NCBI GenBank assembly: GCA_949745625.1
Contig: CATJZR010000153.1
Coordinates: forward strand, 1 to 29,434
Origin: an uncultured Eubacteriales bacterium
GTDB taxonomy: Bacteria > Bacillota > Clostridia > Christensenellales > Borkfalkiaceae
Length of the DNA: 29,434 nt
Direction of reading: 5' to 3'
In this document: one piece after another, positions 21,133 to 29,434 of the stretch
Layout: every line of letters starts with the position of its first letter
Numbering within the stretch: the first letter of the stretch is position 1
The notes under the pieces: model-generated
Told to the model about the DNA's origin: nothing
What the model saw: the letters and a program-made list of their open reading frames with translations, nothing else
The model's database searches: none
Made by a program: the position numbers and the translations under genes

Positions 21133-22923
21133 TTGGAAGAAAAAGTAAATAAAAGACAGCCGCGCAGACCGATGGGCAAGCCCGTCAGAGTACAGAAAAA
21201 CGGCGGCGAGAAGAAAGTAATTTTAAAGCCCCGCAGGGACGCGGGCAAACGCACGGGGGACAAAAAGCCCGCAGGCAAAAAAATAAAGCCGCTTAAAATA
21301 GTATTTCTGGGCGGCGTGGGCGAAATAGGCAAAAACATGACCGCAATAGAGTGCGGCGAGGATATAATAGTAATCGACGCGGGTGCGATTTTTCCGACCG
21401 ACGAAACGCCCGGGTTCGACTTAATCGTTCCCGACGTGACTTATCTCGTAGAGAACAAAAAAAAGGTGCGCGGGCTTGTGCTTACGCACGGACACGAGGA
21501 CCATATCGGCGGCGTGCCCTATCTTTTGAAGGAATTGAAGATACCCGTCGCAGGCACGAAGCTTACACTTGCGCTGGTGGACAACAAGCTGCGCGAGCAT
21601 AGAATAAACGATGCGAAGGAAATCGTGCTGACCCCCGGTCAGCCGGTTCAGATGGGCTGCTTTAAAATCCGCCCCGTGAACGTCAATCACTCGATAGCGG
21701 GCTCGCTGGCGCTGGCGATTGAAACGCCGTACGGCACCGTTTTCCATAGCGGCGACTTTAAAATCGACCTGACGCCCGTTGCAGGTGCTCCTATCGATTT
21801 AAAGACTATTTCGGATATAGGCGCGTCGGGCGTGCTGCTGTATATGGGCGAAAGCACCAACATAGAGCGCGCTGGTTACACCATGAGCGAGACCGTAGTT
21901 GGTAATACGCTCGACAGGTTGTTCGATGAAAATGCGGGCAGAAGAATAATTGTTGCAACCTTCGCTTCAAACGTGCACCGTCTGCAACAGATAATCGACC
22001 TTGCAGTAAAGCATAAAAGGAAGGTTGCGCTGTCCGGCAGAAGTATGCACAACGTATTGGAAGCAGCTGAAAAGATAGGCGAGGTTCGTATTCCGGACGG
22101 CGCGCTTATCGACATATCAAAAATAAAAAACATGCGCGACGGTGAAATTCTCGTCGTATCGACGGGCAGTCAGGGCGAGCCGATGAGCGCGCTCACACGC
22201 ATGGCGAACGGTGAAAATTCACAGGTTACGGTAGGTAAAAACGACACGGTAATAATTTCCGCAACGCCTATTCCGGGCAACGAAAAGCTTGTGTACAGAG
22301 TAATAAACAACCTTTATAGACTGGGCGCCGAGGTGGTGTACGAAAGCCTTGAAAATATTCACGTTTCGGGTCATGCCTGCCGCGAGGAGCATAAAATTAT
22401 GCACCGCCTTTTAAAGCCGAAATATTTTATTCCGGTACACGGCGAGTACAGGCATCTTAAAAAGCATTTGCAACTTGCAAACGGACTGGGTATGCCGGAA
22501 AATAAAATGCTTATACCCGAAATAGGCAACTGCATAGAGGTAACGCAACACGGACTGAGGCGCGGGGAAAGCGTGCAGGCAGGCTCGCGCCTTATCGACG
22601 GTGATGGCATAGAGGACGAAAACCAGAGTATGGTAATAGAGGACAGAATACAGCTTTCAGAAGAGGGACTGTTCATAGTTACCGTTGCGGTGTCCGGCGG
22701 AGAGGTAGTGGGCGAGCCCTCTATCGACTCGCGCGGGTTTGTGTTCGACTTTCACCGCGACTACAACAAGGAAATACGCGAGGTAATTATGCGTGCGATA
22801 GACAGCTGCAATCCCGCGCATACGGACGAACTGAAAAGGCAGATTAAGCGCAATTTGCGAAATTATTTAATGAAAAAGACCAGACAGTCGCCCATGATTG
22901 TGCCCGTAGTAGTGGAAATTTAA
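21133..22923 (+). CDS. rnj: ribonuclease J
   Basis: A metallo-beta-lactamase/beta-CASP ribonuclease with 5'-3' exonuclease and endonuclease activity in mRNA decay and rRNA maturation. The zinc motif HGHEDH is at residues 119-124, and HSGDFKID, STGSQGEPMSAL, HVSGHACREEHK and VHGEYRHL follow in the family order. At 596 residues it is about 40 longer than Bacillus RNase J1 because of a very basic N-terminal extension (about 50 residues rich in Lys/Arg/Pro/Gly). The start is TTG, supported by AGGAG seven bases upstream; the next in-frame ATG would remove part of the extension. It leads a run containing trmR, the U32 gene and aroA. No strong promoter is seen, so transcription may read through from upstream. 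Confidence 0.95.
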   Translation: MEEKVNKRQPRRPMGKPVRVQKNGGEKKVILKPRRDAGKRTGDKKPAGKKIKPLKIVFLGGVGEIGKNMTAIECGEDIIVIDAGAIFPTDETPGFDLIVPDVTYLVENKKKVRGLVLTHGHEDHIGGVPYLLKELKIPVAGTKLTLALVDNKLREHRINDAKEIVLTPGQPVQMGCFKIRPVNVNHSIAGSLALAIETPYGTVFHSGDFKIDLTPVAGAPIDLKTISDIGASGVLLYMGESTNIERAGYTMSETVVGNTLDRLFDENAGRRIIVATFASNVHRLQQIIDLAVKHKRKVALSGRSMHNVLEAAEKIGEVRIPDGALIDISKIKNMRDGEILVVSTGSQGEPMSALTRMANGENSQVTVGKNDTVIISATPIPGNEKLVYRVINNLYRLGAEVVYESLENIHVSGHACREEHKIMHRLLKPKYFIPVHGEYRHLKKHLQLANGLGMPENKMLIPEIGNCIEVTQHGLRRGESVQAGSRLIDGDGIEDENQSMVIEDRIQLSEEGLFIVTVAVSGGEVVGEPSIDSRGFVFDFHRDYNKEIREVIMRAIDSCNPAHTDELKRQIKRNLRNYLMKKTRQSPMIVPVVVEI

Positions 22924-23580
22924 ATGGACTACGCGCACTACGACACTTCCGCGGGGGAAAAAAGTTCGGTAACGGCGCGGTTCAACCGTCCCGAAATTTC
23001 GGCGGAGCTGCAAAAACTGCGTGAAAGCGCATTTAAAAGGCAGATACCCACCGCGGACGACGAAACGCTGACGTTTTTAATCAACCAACTGCGCGCCTTG
23101 CAGCCGAAGAATATTTTAGAGCTTGGCACGGCAACGGGCATTTCCGGCATTGCAATGCTTTGCGCGTGCGAAGAGGCGCGCCTTACCACGGTAGAAAAGA
23201 ATGAAAGCTTTTATAACGAGGCGAAACGCAATTTCGCATGCTTCGGCGTTGATATGCGCGTAAACGCAATTTTAGCAGACGCGTGCGCCGCGCTCGATAT
23301 GCTTGACGGCGCATACGACTTCATATTTATGGATTGCGCGAAGGCGCAATATATAAAATATCTGCCTGCATTAAAACGGCTGCTTAAACGCGGCGGCGTA
23401 CTGATTGCGGACGACGTATTGCTGTTCGGTTGGCTTACGGGTGAAGCGGAGATTCCCCAAAAGCGCAAAATGCTTTACAAACACGTATGCGAGTACGTGC
23501 ATGCAGTAACTAACGATGATGCGCTTTCCACAACTATAATAAATATAGGCGACGGGCTCGCCTTTTCGGTAAAGCTATGA
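22924..23580 (+). CDS. trmR: tRNA 5-hydroxyuridine methyltransferase (TrmR/YrrM-like O-methyltransferase)
   Basis: A 218-residue class I SAM-dependent O-methyltransferase of the COMT-like family. SAM motif I ILELGTATGISG spans residues 64-75, motif II is TTVEKN, and FIFMDCAKAQY marks the metal/SAM region. In Bacillus the yrrM product methylates 5-hydroxyuridine at tRNA wobble position 34 to 5-methoxyuridine, and yrrM lies with U32 peptidase genes yrrN and yrrO. The same order occurs here: the U32 gene starts inside this gene's stop (ATGA). That context, more than sequence alone, supports the assignment over a generic catechol-type methyltransferase. The ATG directly follows the RNase J stop, so translation is coupled. 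Confidence 0.87.
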   Translation: MDYAHYDTSAGEKSSVTARFNRPEISAELQKLRESAFKRQIPTADDETLTFLINQLRALQPKNILELGTATGISGIAMLCACEEARLTTVEKNESFYNEAKRNFACFGVDMRVNAILADACAALDMLDGAYDFIFMDCAKAQYIKYLPALKRLLKRGGVLIADDVLLFGWLTGEAEIPQKRKMLYKHVCEYVHAVTNDDALSTTIINIGDGLAFSVKL

Positions 23581-24770
23581 ATGTCGAACTATTAGCGCCT
23601 GCGGGCAATTTTTCAAAACTGAAAACTGCGTTTTATTTCGGCGCGGACGCGGCTTACGTTGGCGGCAAGGATTTTTCTTTGCGCTCGTTTGCCGATAACT
23701 TCACCCGCGACGGGCTTTGCGCGGCGGTGAAGCTTGCACATTCGCTTAATAAAAAGTTGTACGTAACCGCGAATATTTTTGCAAGGAACGGCGATTTACC
23801 GCTTCTCGAAGATTATTTCGTTTTTTTAAGGTCGGCGGGGGTTGACGCGGCGATAATTTCCGACAGCGGCGTTGCGTACGCCGCAAAAAAGGCTGCGCCC
23901 GAACTCGGGATACATATTTCCACTCAGGCTAACCTTACCAACAAGTATGCCGTTAAATTCTGGGGCGAGCAGGGCGCAAGCCGCGTAGTTCTCGCCCGAG
24001 AGCTGTCGCTTGACGACATTGCGGGCATTCACGCCTTTGCGCCCGAGGTCGAGTTGGAGGCTTTCGTGCACGGCGCTATGTGCATTTCGTATTCGGGCAG
24101 GTGTCTGCTTTCTGACCATCTCGCTTCCCGCCCTTCGAACCGCGGTGAATGCGTGCAGGCGTGCAGGTGGAATTATTCAATCAGAAAAAAGGACGCGCTT
24201 TCGGACAGCGGCTGGCTCGATTTGGAAGAGGACGGTCGCGGCGCGTATATTCTCAACAGTAAGGATTTGAATATGTCCGCGCATCTCGATAAGCTTGCCG
24301 AGGCGGGCGTATGCTCGTTCAAGATAGAGGGCAGAATGAAGTCCGAATACTATCTTGCAACGGTAATCAACGCATACAGACGCTGTATAGACGGCGGCTA
24401 CGGCAAGACTGTCGCGCGCGAGCTTACTACTGCCGCGCACCGCGACTATACCGTGGCGTACGCTTTCGGGGAAAATGCGGATACCGTTAATTATTCCGAC
24501 AGTCAGACCAAGGGCGACTGCGACTATATCGGCAACGTAATAAGCAGCGGCGACGGCTTTGCCGTCGTTGAAATGCGCGGAAGGTTTGCGGTTGGAGACG
24601 TGTTAGAGGTGCTGTCCCCAACGGACAGCTTCGGCAAAAGCTTTACCGTGAATAAGGCGTTTTCAAGCGACGGCGCGGCGGTTGAGGACTGCAAGCTCGT
24701 TCAGGAAAAATATACGCTAGAATGTCCCATAAAGCTGAGCGCGGGCGATGTATTAAGGCGCAGAAAATGA
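23577..24770 (+). CDS. trhP: U32 peptidase family protein, likely tRNA U34 hydroxylation protein TrhP
   Basis: A 397-residue member of the U32 family, annotated historically as collagenase-like peptidase. The family signature is fully present in EAFVHGAMCISYSGRCLLS. It is followed by further cysteines in GECVQACRWNY that fit the four-Cys iron-sulphur site of YegQ/RlhA-type proteins. TrhP proteins form 5-hydroxyuridine at tRNA position 34 in a prephenate-dependent reaction. RlhA acts on 23S rRNA instead. Direct coupling to trmR, whose substrate is 5-hydroxyuridine, favours TrhP. Only one U32 gene is present where Bacillus has two (yrrN and yrrO). It overlaps aroA by four bases. Confidence 0.87.
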   Translation: MNVELLAPAGNFSKLKTAFYFGADAAYVGGKDFSLRSFADNFTRDGLCAAVKLAHSLNKKLYVTANIFARNGDLPLLEDYFVFLRSAGVDAAIISDSGVAYAAKKAAPELGIHISTQANLTNKYAVKFWGEQGASRVVLARELSLDDIAGIHAFAPEVELEAFVHGAMCISYSGRCLLSDHLASRPSNRGECVQACRWNYSIRKKDALSDSGWLDLEEDGRGAYILNSKDLNMSAHLDKLAEAGVCSFKIEGRMKSEYYLATVINAYRRCIDGGYGKTVARELTTAAHRDYTVAYAFGENADTVNYSDSQTKGDCDYIGNVISSGDGFAVVEMRGRFAVGDVLEVLSPTDSFGKSFTVNKAFSSDGAAVEDCKLVQEKYTLECPIKLSAGDVLRRRK

Positions 24771-25984
24771 ATTACGCAGTAAAAAACGTATACGGAAAAA
24801 TCCGCAGCGACGACGTCGCCGTAAAGGTGCCCGGGTCTAAATCCATAACGGCGCGGGCAATGCTTATCGCTGCAGCCGCCGACGGAACGAGCACGCTGCA
24901 CGGCGCGCAGTTTTCCGACGATTGCCGCACTTTTTTGGGCTGTCTTTCCTCAATCGGAATAAAGTATCAGCTTGACGGAAATACTCTTCAAATAGAGGGC
25001 TGCGGCGGCGCGCCCGCAATTAAATCGGCAGCGCTAAACGTGGGTAGCGCGGGAACGGCGGCGAGGTTTTTACCTGCCTTTCTGTCCTTTTGCGACGGAC
25101 AGTATAAGCTTGACTGCTCGGAACAGATGAAGGAGCGCCCCGTCGGCGCGCTGATAGATGCGCTTAAAACGCTGGGTGCCGAATTTGAATTTTCAGAAGA
25201 TAAAAATCGTTATCCGTTTACGGTCCGCGGTACGCGTGCCCCGCGCGATACAGAGGTTGACGTAACAGAAAGCAGTCAGTTTTTGTCGGCGTTGCTGATT
25301 TCGGCGGTGTGCGCGGGCAGGCCGTTTACCGTTGCGGTAAAGGGCGCGCACGGCAGACGGTATATAGATATGACAGTCGTAATGATGCGCAGCTTCGGCG
25401 CGACAGTTACCGAAAGCGGAGCGCGCTTTAAAGTAAGCGGTGCGTATTCCCCGCGGTCGTATAATATAGAGCCCGATGCCTCGGCTGCGGCGTACTTCTA
25501 TGCGGCAAATAAAATTTTGGGCACGCGCTTGCGCGTGGACGGCTTGCAGAACAGTATTCAGGGCGATACGGAATTTATTTCTTTTTTGAAAGATTTTGAC
25601 GGTGGTACGGCTGATATGAGTGCGTTTTCCGACCAGACGCTGACGCTTGCGGCAATCGCGCCTTATCTCGGCAAACCTACCGAAATTATCAACGTGAGAC
25701 ATATCCGCAGGCAGGAATGCGACCGAATACGCGCAATCTGCGTAAACCTTGCCGCAATGGGCGTTAGGTGCGACGAGCGCGAGGACGGCGTTACTATTTA
25801 TCCCTCCGCACCCCGACCCGCCCGAGTAAAAACCTTCGGCGACCATAGGGTGGCAATGGCTTTCGCGCTTACGGGGTTGAGAGCGGACGGCATAGTTATA
25901 GAAAACGCCGAGGTCTGCTCGAAGACCTTTGCGGAGTACTTTACCACGCTGGATAAGATAACGAAAAATTTGACTGCCCCTTGA
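24767..25984 (+). CDS. aroA: 3-phosphoshikimate 1-carboxyvinyltransferase (EPSP synthase)
   Basis: The shikimate pathway enzyme that condenses phosphoenolpyruvate with shikimate 3-phosphate. The ATG at 24767 overlaps the U32 stop (ATGA) and starts just before the domain. An ATG at 24722 would add 15 residues inside the U32 gene. At 405 residues it is slightly short for the family. Motifs are VPGSKSITARAML near the N terminus, VGSAGTAARFLPAFL, ERPVGALIDAL, ESSQFLSALL, DASAAAYF and GDHRVAMAFAL near the C terminus. Other aro genes are not adjacent, so it is separated from the rest of the pathway. Its stop codon overlaps the putative -35 of dinB. Confidence 0.95.
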   Translation: MNYAVKNVYGKIRSDDVAVKVPGSKSITARAMLIAAAADGTSTLHGAQFSDDCRTFLGCLSSIGIKYQLDGNTLQIEGCGGAPAIKSAALNVGSAGTAARFLPAFLSFCDGQYKLDCSEQMKERPVGALIDALKTLGAEFEFSEDKNRYPFTVRGTRAPRDTEVDVTESSQFLSALLISAVCAGRPFTVAVKGAHGRRYIDMTVVMMRSFGATVTESGARFKVSGAYSPRSYNIEPDASAAAYFYAANKILGTRLRVDGLQNSIQGDTEFISFLKDFDGGTADMSAFSDQTLTLAAIAPYLGKPTEIINVRHIRRQECDRIRAICVNLAAMGVRCDEREDGVTIYPSAPRPARVKTFGDHRVAMAFALTGLRADGIVIENAEVCSKTFAEYFTTLDKITKNLTAP

Positions 25985-26009
25985 TTTTTGATAAAAAATA
26001 AGATATAAT
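25981..26009 (+). promoter_or_regulatory. candidate dinB promoter abutting the start codon
   Basis: TTGATT (25981-25986), a 17-base spacer and a perfect TATAAT (26004-26009). Only two bases lie between TATAAT and the dinB ATG at 26012, so the usual start of transcription would fall at or just inside the start codon. No Shine-Dalgarno sequence precedes the gene. No LexA/SOS box is evident. Confidence 0.5.
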
Positions 26010-26011
26010 CG

Positions 26012-27319
26012 ATGGAAAGAATAATAGTACATTCCGATTTGAATAATTTTTACGCTTCGGTAGAGCGGCAGCTTGACCCTACGCTTGCGGGCAAGCCCGT
26101 TGCGGTTTGCGGCGACAGGGAGGCGCGCCACGGCATAGTGCTTGCCAAAAGCGAGGAAGCAAAGAAATTCGGAGTAAAGACGGGCGAGGCTATCTGGCAG
26201 GCGCAGCGCAAGTGCCCAGATTTAATCACTGTACCGCCGCACTTCGATATATATATCAAGTACTCTCGCGATGTTCGCAGGATATACGAGCGGTATACCG
26301 ACTTAATCGAGAGCTACGGCATAGACGAATGCTGGCTGGATATAAGCGACAGTACCCTGCTTTTCCCTAACTTCGACGGGGAAAAATTTACAGTGGCCGA
26401 CGGTGAAAAGCGATACACCGACGCGTTTTTGCGGCATCTCGGCGATGTTATTAGAAACGCCGTCAAAAGCGAGCTGGGCGTCACCGTTTCGTGTGGGGTG
26501 TCATTCAATAAGGTGTTTGCAAAGCTGGGGTCGGAGCTGAAAAAGCCAGACGGAACCTCGGTAATTTCCAAGACGAATTTTAAACAGACTATTTACGGAT
26601 TGCCCGTAGGTGACCTTCTGTTCGTAGGCGGCAGCACATCGGAAAAGCTTAAAGCAATAGGTCTGAATACAATAGGCAGGCTTGCCGCCGCAGATGACGA
26701 AAAGATAATCGCGCAGTTCGGCAAGGTAGGGCGCAATCTGTTGCGCAATGCCCGCGGCGAGGATGACGAGCCCGTGCGGCACAAGGACGACAGGCGCGAA
26801 ATGAAGTCGATAGGCAATTCCTGCACCTACCCCAGTGATTTGACCGATTTGAGAAGCGTCAAGCGCGGACTGTATGTTCTTGCGGAGAGTGTTGCTTCGC
26901 GGCTTAGGGACGCGGGTCAGGGGCTTGCCGATACCGTCCACCTTTGGGTGAGGTATTCCGATTTGAGCGACTTTTCAGTTCAGACCAAGGTCAGGCATAC
27001 GGCGCTGTGCGGTGAAATAGCAACACATGCTTACGCGCTGTTTGAAAAGCACGTGCGTCCGCCGTTCAAGGTTCGTTCTCTCGGTGTAACCGTTTCCGGT
27101 TTTGATAACGGTGCGTCGCAGATAACATACGACGAAGCATGCGGGAACTATAAAAAACGCGAAGCGGCAGAACGCTGCGTTGACGCGATAAGAAAAAAAT
27201 ACGGCTATGAAAAATTGCAGCGCGGCATAGTTGCCGAGGCGGACGACGGTATCAATACCGACGTAAAAAATACCCACCTCATAAAGCCTGCAAAAATCGA
27301 TTATCCGGAAGAGGATTAA
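26012..27319 (+). CDS. dinB: DNA polymerase IV (Y-family translesion polymerase)
   Basis: A 435-residue DinB-type polymerase for low-fidelity synthesis across damaged DNA. Residues 1-20 carry the first catalytic Asp and steric-gate region (HSDLNNFYASVE). YGIDECWLDIS supplies the second acidic pair. The palm and fingers run to about 170. The thumb helix-hairpin-helix (VGGSTSEKLKAIGLNTIGRLA) and little finger follow. An in-frame stop lies just upstream, so ATG 26012 is the only possible start that keeps the catalytic Asp. I cannot find a clear beta-clamp motif at the C terminus. The stop codon lies in a 12-base tandem duplication that also carries the next gene's ribosome binding sites. Confidence 0.94.
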   Translation: MERIIVHSDLNNFYASVERQLDPTLAGKPVAVCGDREARHGIVLAKSEEAKKFGVKTGEAIWQAQRKCPDLITVPPHFDIYIKYSRDVRRIYERYTDLIESYGIDECWLDISDSTLLFPNFDGEKFTVADGEKRYTDAFLRHLGDVIRNAVKSELGVTVSCGVSFNKVFAKLGSELKKPDGTSVISKTNFKQTIYGLPVGDLLFVGGSTSEKLKAIGLNTIGRLAAADDEKIIAQFGKVGRNLLRNARGEDDEPVRHKDDRREMKSIGNSCTYPSDLTDLRSVKRGLYVLAESVASRLRDAGQGLADTVHLWVRYSDLSDFSVQTKVRHTALCGEIATHAYALFEKHVRPPFKVRSLGVTVSGFDNGASQITYDEACGNYKKREAAERCVDAIRKKYGYEKLQRGIVAEADDGINTDVKNTHLIKPAKIDYPEED

Positions 27320-27334
27320 AAGGAGGATTAAAAG
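27311..27334 (+). repeat. 12-base tandem duplication with two ribosome binding sites
   Basis: GAGGATTAAAAG occurs twice in direct succession (27311-27322 and 27323-27334), followed by GAGTATTATG. The first copy contains the dinB stop codon. The duplication leaves GGAGG at 27322-27326 and GGAG at 27334-27337 before the glutamine synthetase ATG; the second has normal spacing. Confidence 0.9.
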
Positions 27335-27341
27335 GAGTATT

Positions 27342-29420
27342 ATGAACATACCTGAAATATTCGGAGAAAACGTCTTTTCGGACGCGGTACAGAAGGAAAC
27401 GCTGCCCACCGAGGTTTACAAGGCTTTAAGGGCCACTGTCGAGGCGGGTAAAACGCTTGACGTATCCATTGCGGGCACTGTCGCTTCGGCGATGAAAAAA
27501 TGGGCGGTGTCCAAGGGCGCGACCCATTATACGCATTGGTTTCAGCCCCTTACAGGTCTTACCGCCGAAAAGCATGAAAGCTTTATAACCAAGGAGGGCG
27601 ACGGCGTTATAATGCGACTTACGGGCAAGAGTCTTATAGTCGGCGAATCGGACGCTTCCAGCTTCCCTTCGGGCGGCTCGCGCGCTACGCACATGGCGCG
27701 CGGCTATACTGCGTGGGACCCTACATCGCCCGCTTTCGTGCGCGGCGGCACTCTGTACATACCTACGGTATTCGTGTCGCACACGGGCGAAACGCTTGAC
27801 AACAAGGCGCCGCTTCTGCGCTCTATGACCGCGCTCGACAGACAGGCGAAGCGGCTTTTGAGGCTGTTCGGCATAGACTGCAAAAAGGTTTCCTGCGCAG
27901 TCGGACCCGAGCAGGAATATTTCTTAATCGACGAAGAGCAGTACTTAAAGCGCAAGGATTTGCGCCTTACCGGCAGAACGCTTTTCGGCGCGGCGGTTTC
28001 CCGTGGGCAGGAGCTTGAAGACAACTATTTCGGCGCACTGAAGCTGCGCGTTGCCGCGTTCATGCGCGACCTGGACGAAGAGCTTTGGCGTCTGGGCGTT
28101 ATGAGCAAGACCAAGCACAACGAGGTGGCGCCCGCTCAGCACGAAATGGCGCCGATATACTCGACGGTTAACGTAGCAGTCGACGCGAATATGCTTACTA
28201 TGGAGGTTATGCGTTGCGTCGCCAAAAAGCACCACCTTGCGTGTATACTGCACGAAAAGCCGTTCAGGGGCATAAACGGAAGCGGTAAGCATAACAACTG
28301 GTCGCTTTCCACCGATACCGGCTTTAACCTTTTAGACCCCGGCGCGTCCCCCGAAAACAACACGTTTTTCAAGCTTGTGCTGGCGGCGGTTGTAAAGGCG
28401 GTGGACGACTATCAGGGCATACTGCGCGCGTCTATTGCCTCGGCGGGTAACGATTTGAGACTGGGTGCGGACGAGGCCCCTCCCGCGATTATGTCGGTGT
28501 ATTTCGGCGACCAGCTCGGCGCTATGGTGGACTGTATCGTAAAGGGTAAAAGCTACGTTGCGTCGGGCACGCTCGAAAGCTCGATAGGCGTTCCGGAAAG
28601 CCCCATTTTTCCCAAGGATGCGACCGACAGAAACCGCACTTCGCCGTTTGCGTTTACGGGCAACAAGTTCGAGTTCAGAAGTCTCGGCTCGCAGATGAAC
28701 GCGTCCGAGGCGAACATCTGCCTAAATACTATAGTTGCGGATGCGTTCGGCTCTTTTGCGGATGAGCTGGAAGGCAAGGCGGATGTTGAAAAGACTGCCA
28801 ACGCGATTATCGAGCGCGAGTTCAAACAGCATTACCGCATAATCTATAACCTCGACGGTTACGGTCCCGAATGGGTTACCGAGGCGAAGAAGCGCGGATT
28901 GCTGAATAACAAGAATACCGCGGATGCGGTTGCGGTATGCTACGAGGAAAACAATATCGGCGTGTACGTTCGCCAAAAGGTTTTTACCCGCGAGGAGGCG
29001 ATTGCCCGCGCGGATATTCGGCTGGAAAACTACGCCAAGGTTATCAATATCGAGTCGTTGACCATGATAGAGATGGCGCGCAGGGAAATTATTCCCGCGG
29101 TGTCGGAATTCGTCGGAAAGCTGAGCAGCGGCGTTTGTGCGAAAAAGAGTCTCGGCAATATACCGTGCAATGCGGAAACCAAACTTATTAAAACTCTTTC
29201 CGTGTTGAACGACAGGGCGGACGAGGCGGCGGAAAAGCTTGCCCGCGACTTGAAGGCGATTGATAAATCCGACGTTCGCGCGGAATCGGTTGCAATGGCG
29301 CATGTCATTATACCCGATATGGAAGCACTGCGCACGATAGTCGACGAAATGGAAACGCTTACCGCGTCGGAATACTGGAAATATCCCTCGTACTTCGATT
29401 TGCTTTACAGCGTAAGATAA
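27342..29420 (+). CDS. glnN: glutamine synthetase type III
   Basis: An ATP-dependent cytoplasmic enzyme making glutamine from glutamate and ammonia. It is of the large dodecameric GSIII type. Its 692 residues match GlnN. Landmarks are ALDRQAKRLLRLFG, the metal-binding VGPEQEYFLID near residue 188, KTKHNEVAPAQHEMAPIY, the nucleotide and substrate site HEKPFRGINGSGKHNNW, and DRNRTSPFAFTGNKFEFR. The C-terminal helical extension distinctive of GSIII is complete and the stop is 14 bases from the window end. GGAG stands at a normal distance from ATG. No nitrogen regulator or PII gene is adjacent. Confidence 0.96.
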   Translation: MNIPEIFGENVFSDAVQKETLPTEVYKALRATVEAGKTLDVSIAGTVASAMKKWAVSKGATHYTHWFQPLTGLTAEKHESFITKEGDGVIMRLTGKSLIVGESDASSFPSGGSRATHMARGYTAWDPTSPAFVRGGTLYIPTVFVSHTGETLDNKAPLLRSMTALDRQAKRLLRLFGIDCKKVSCAVGPEQEYFLIDEEQYLKRKDLRLTGRTLFGAAVSRGQELEDNYFGALKLRVAAFMRDLDEELWRLGVMSKTKHNEVAPAQHEMAPIYSTVNVAVDANMLTMEVMRCVAKKHHLACILHEKPFRGINGSGKHNNWSLSTDTGFNLLDPGASPENNTFFKLVLAAVVKAVDDYQGILRASIASAGNDLRLGADEAPPAIMSVYFGDQLGAMVDCIVKGKSYVASGTLESSIGVPESPIFPKDATDRNRTSPFAFTGNKFEFRSLGSQMNASEANICLNTIVADAFGSFADELEGKADVEKTANAIIEREFKQHYRIIYNLDGYGPEWVTEAKKRGLLNNKNTADAVAVCYEENNIGVYVRQKVFTREEAIARADIRLENYAKVINIESLTMIEMARREIIPAVSEFVGKLSSGVCAKKSLGNIPCNAETKLIKTLSVLNDRADEAAEKLARDLKAIDKSDVRAESVAMAHVIIPDMEALRTIVDEMETLTASEYWKYPSYFDLLYSVR

Positions 29421-29434
29421 CGCCTTTATTTTGC

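Noticed and set aside
25193..26131. 312-codon minus-strand ORF across aroA and the start of dinB
   Set aside because: It covers two well-recognised plus-strand genes and the junction between them, has an Arg/His-rich unnatural composition, and no motif.

Overview
The window looks like a chromosomal segment of an endospore-forming or formerly endospore-forming Bacillota of the Clostridia type, probably an uncultured lineage. This is inferred from gene content: a SpoIVA homologue, a beta-CASP RNase J, the tilS-hpt pairing, a TGS-type nucleoside kinase, a type III glutamine synthetase and a trmR-U32 peptidase pair. I see no phage genes, transposases, rRNA genes or CRISPR arrays. Coding density is high, most neighbouring genes overlap by a few bases, and operon ends carry clear intrinsic terminators. 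No stretch over 300 bases is free of genes. The largest gaps hold promoters and, in one case, a REP-like inverted repeat.

Layout: (1) 22-329, two minus-strand methionine tRNAs, elongator and initiator, each with a small T-arm irregularity. A consensus promoter drives the initiator tRNA. (2) 462-4955, a plus-strand operon: tilS, a beta-propeller protein with a hydrophobic insertion, an unknown acidic protein, hpt, a two-TM protein and a DUF378 protein, ending in a strong terminator. (3) 5051-10091, an overlapping cassette: SGNH hydrolase, ketopantoate-reductase-like oxidoreductase, two alpha/beta hydrolases and an ATP-grasp ligase. (4) 10250-11410, a SpoIVA homologue whose N-terminal ATPase domain has collapsed and lost its Walker A motif. 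(5) 11482-13495, minus strand, a nucleoside kinase and a 71-residue XRE regulator. (6) 13508-16667, a regulatory intergenic region with two mirror-image operators, then a 1013-residue lipoprotein with collagen-like repeats and two homologous beta-helix modules. (7) 16714-16848, a 44-codon minus-strand ORF with its own ribosome binding site. (8) 17108-21070, a 1320-residue acidic, repeat-rich cytoplasmic protein. (9) 21133-29420, RNase J, a tRNA wobble methyltransferase, a U32 peptidase family tRNA hydroxylation protein, aroA, DNA polymerase IV and glutamine synthetase III.

How the genes may work together: TilS acts on tRNA-Ile2, and TrmR plus the U32 protein are expected to act on wobble uridines, so anticodon modification is a recurring theme. 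AroA beside the U32 protein is suggestive because TrhP-type hydroxylation needs prephenate, a chorismate-pathway product. The most system-like locus is the XRE regulator and the divergent lipoprotein. Two exact reverse-complement copies of a 15-base operator sit in the two promoters so that each reads TTAGGCGTTGCCTAA in its own direction of transcription. Several genes (tilS, SGNH hydrolase, xre, possibly dinB) have a -10 box almost touching the start codon and no Shine-Dalgarno sequence, so leaderless or near-leaderless transcripts may be common here.
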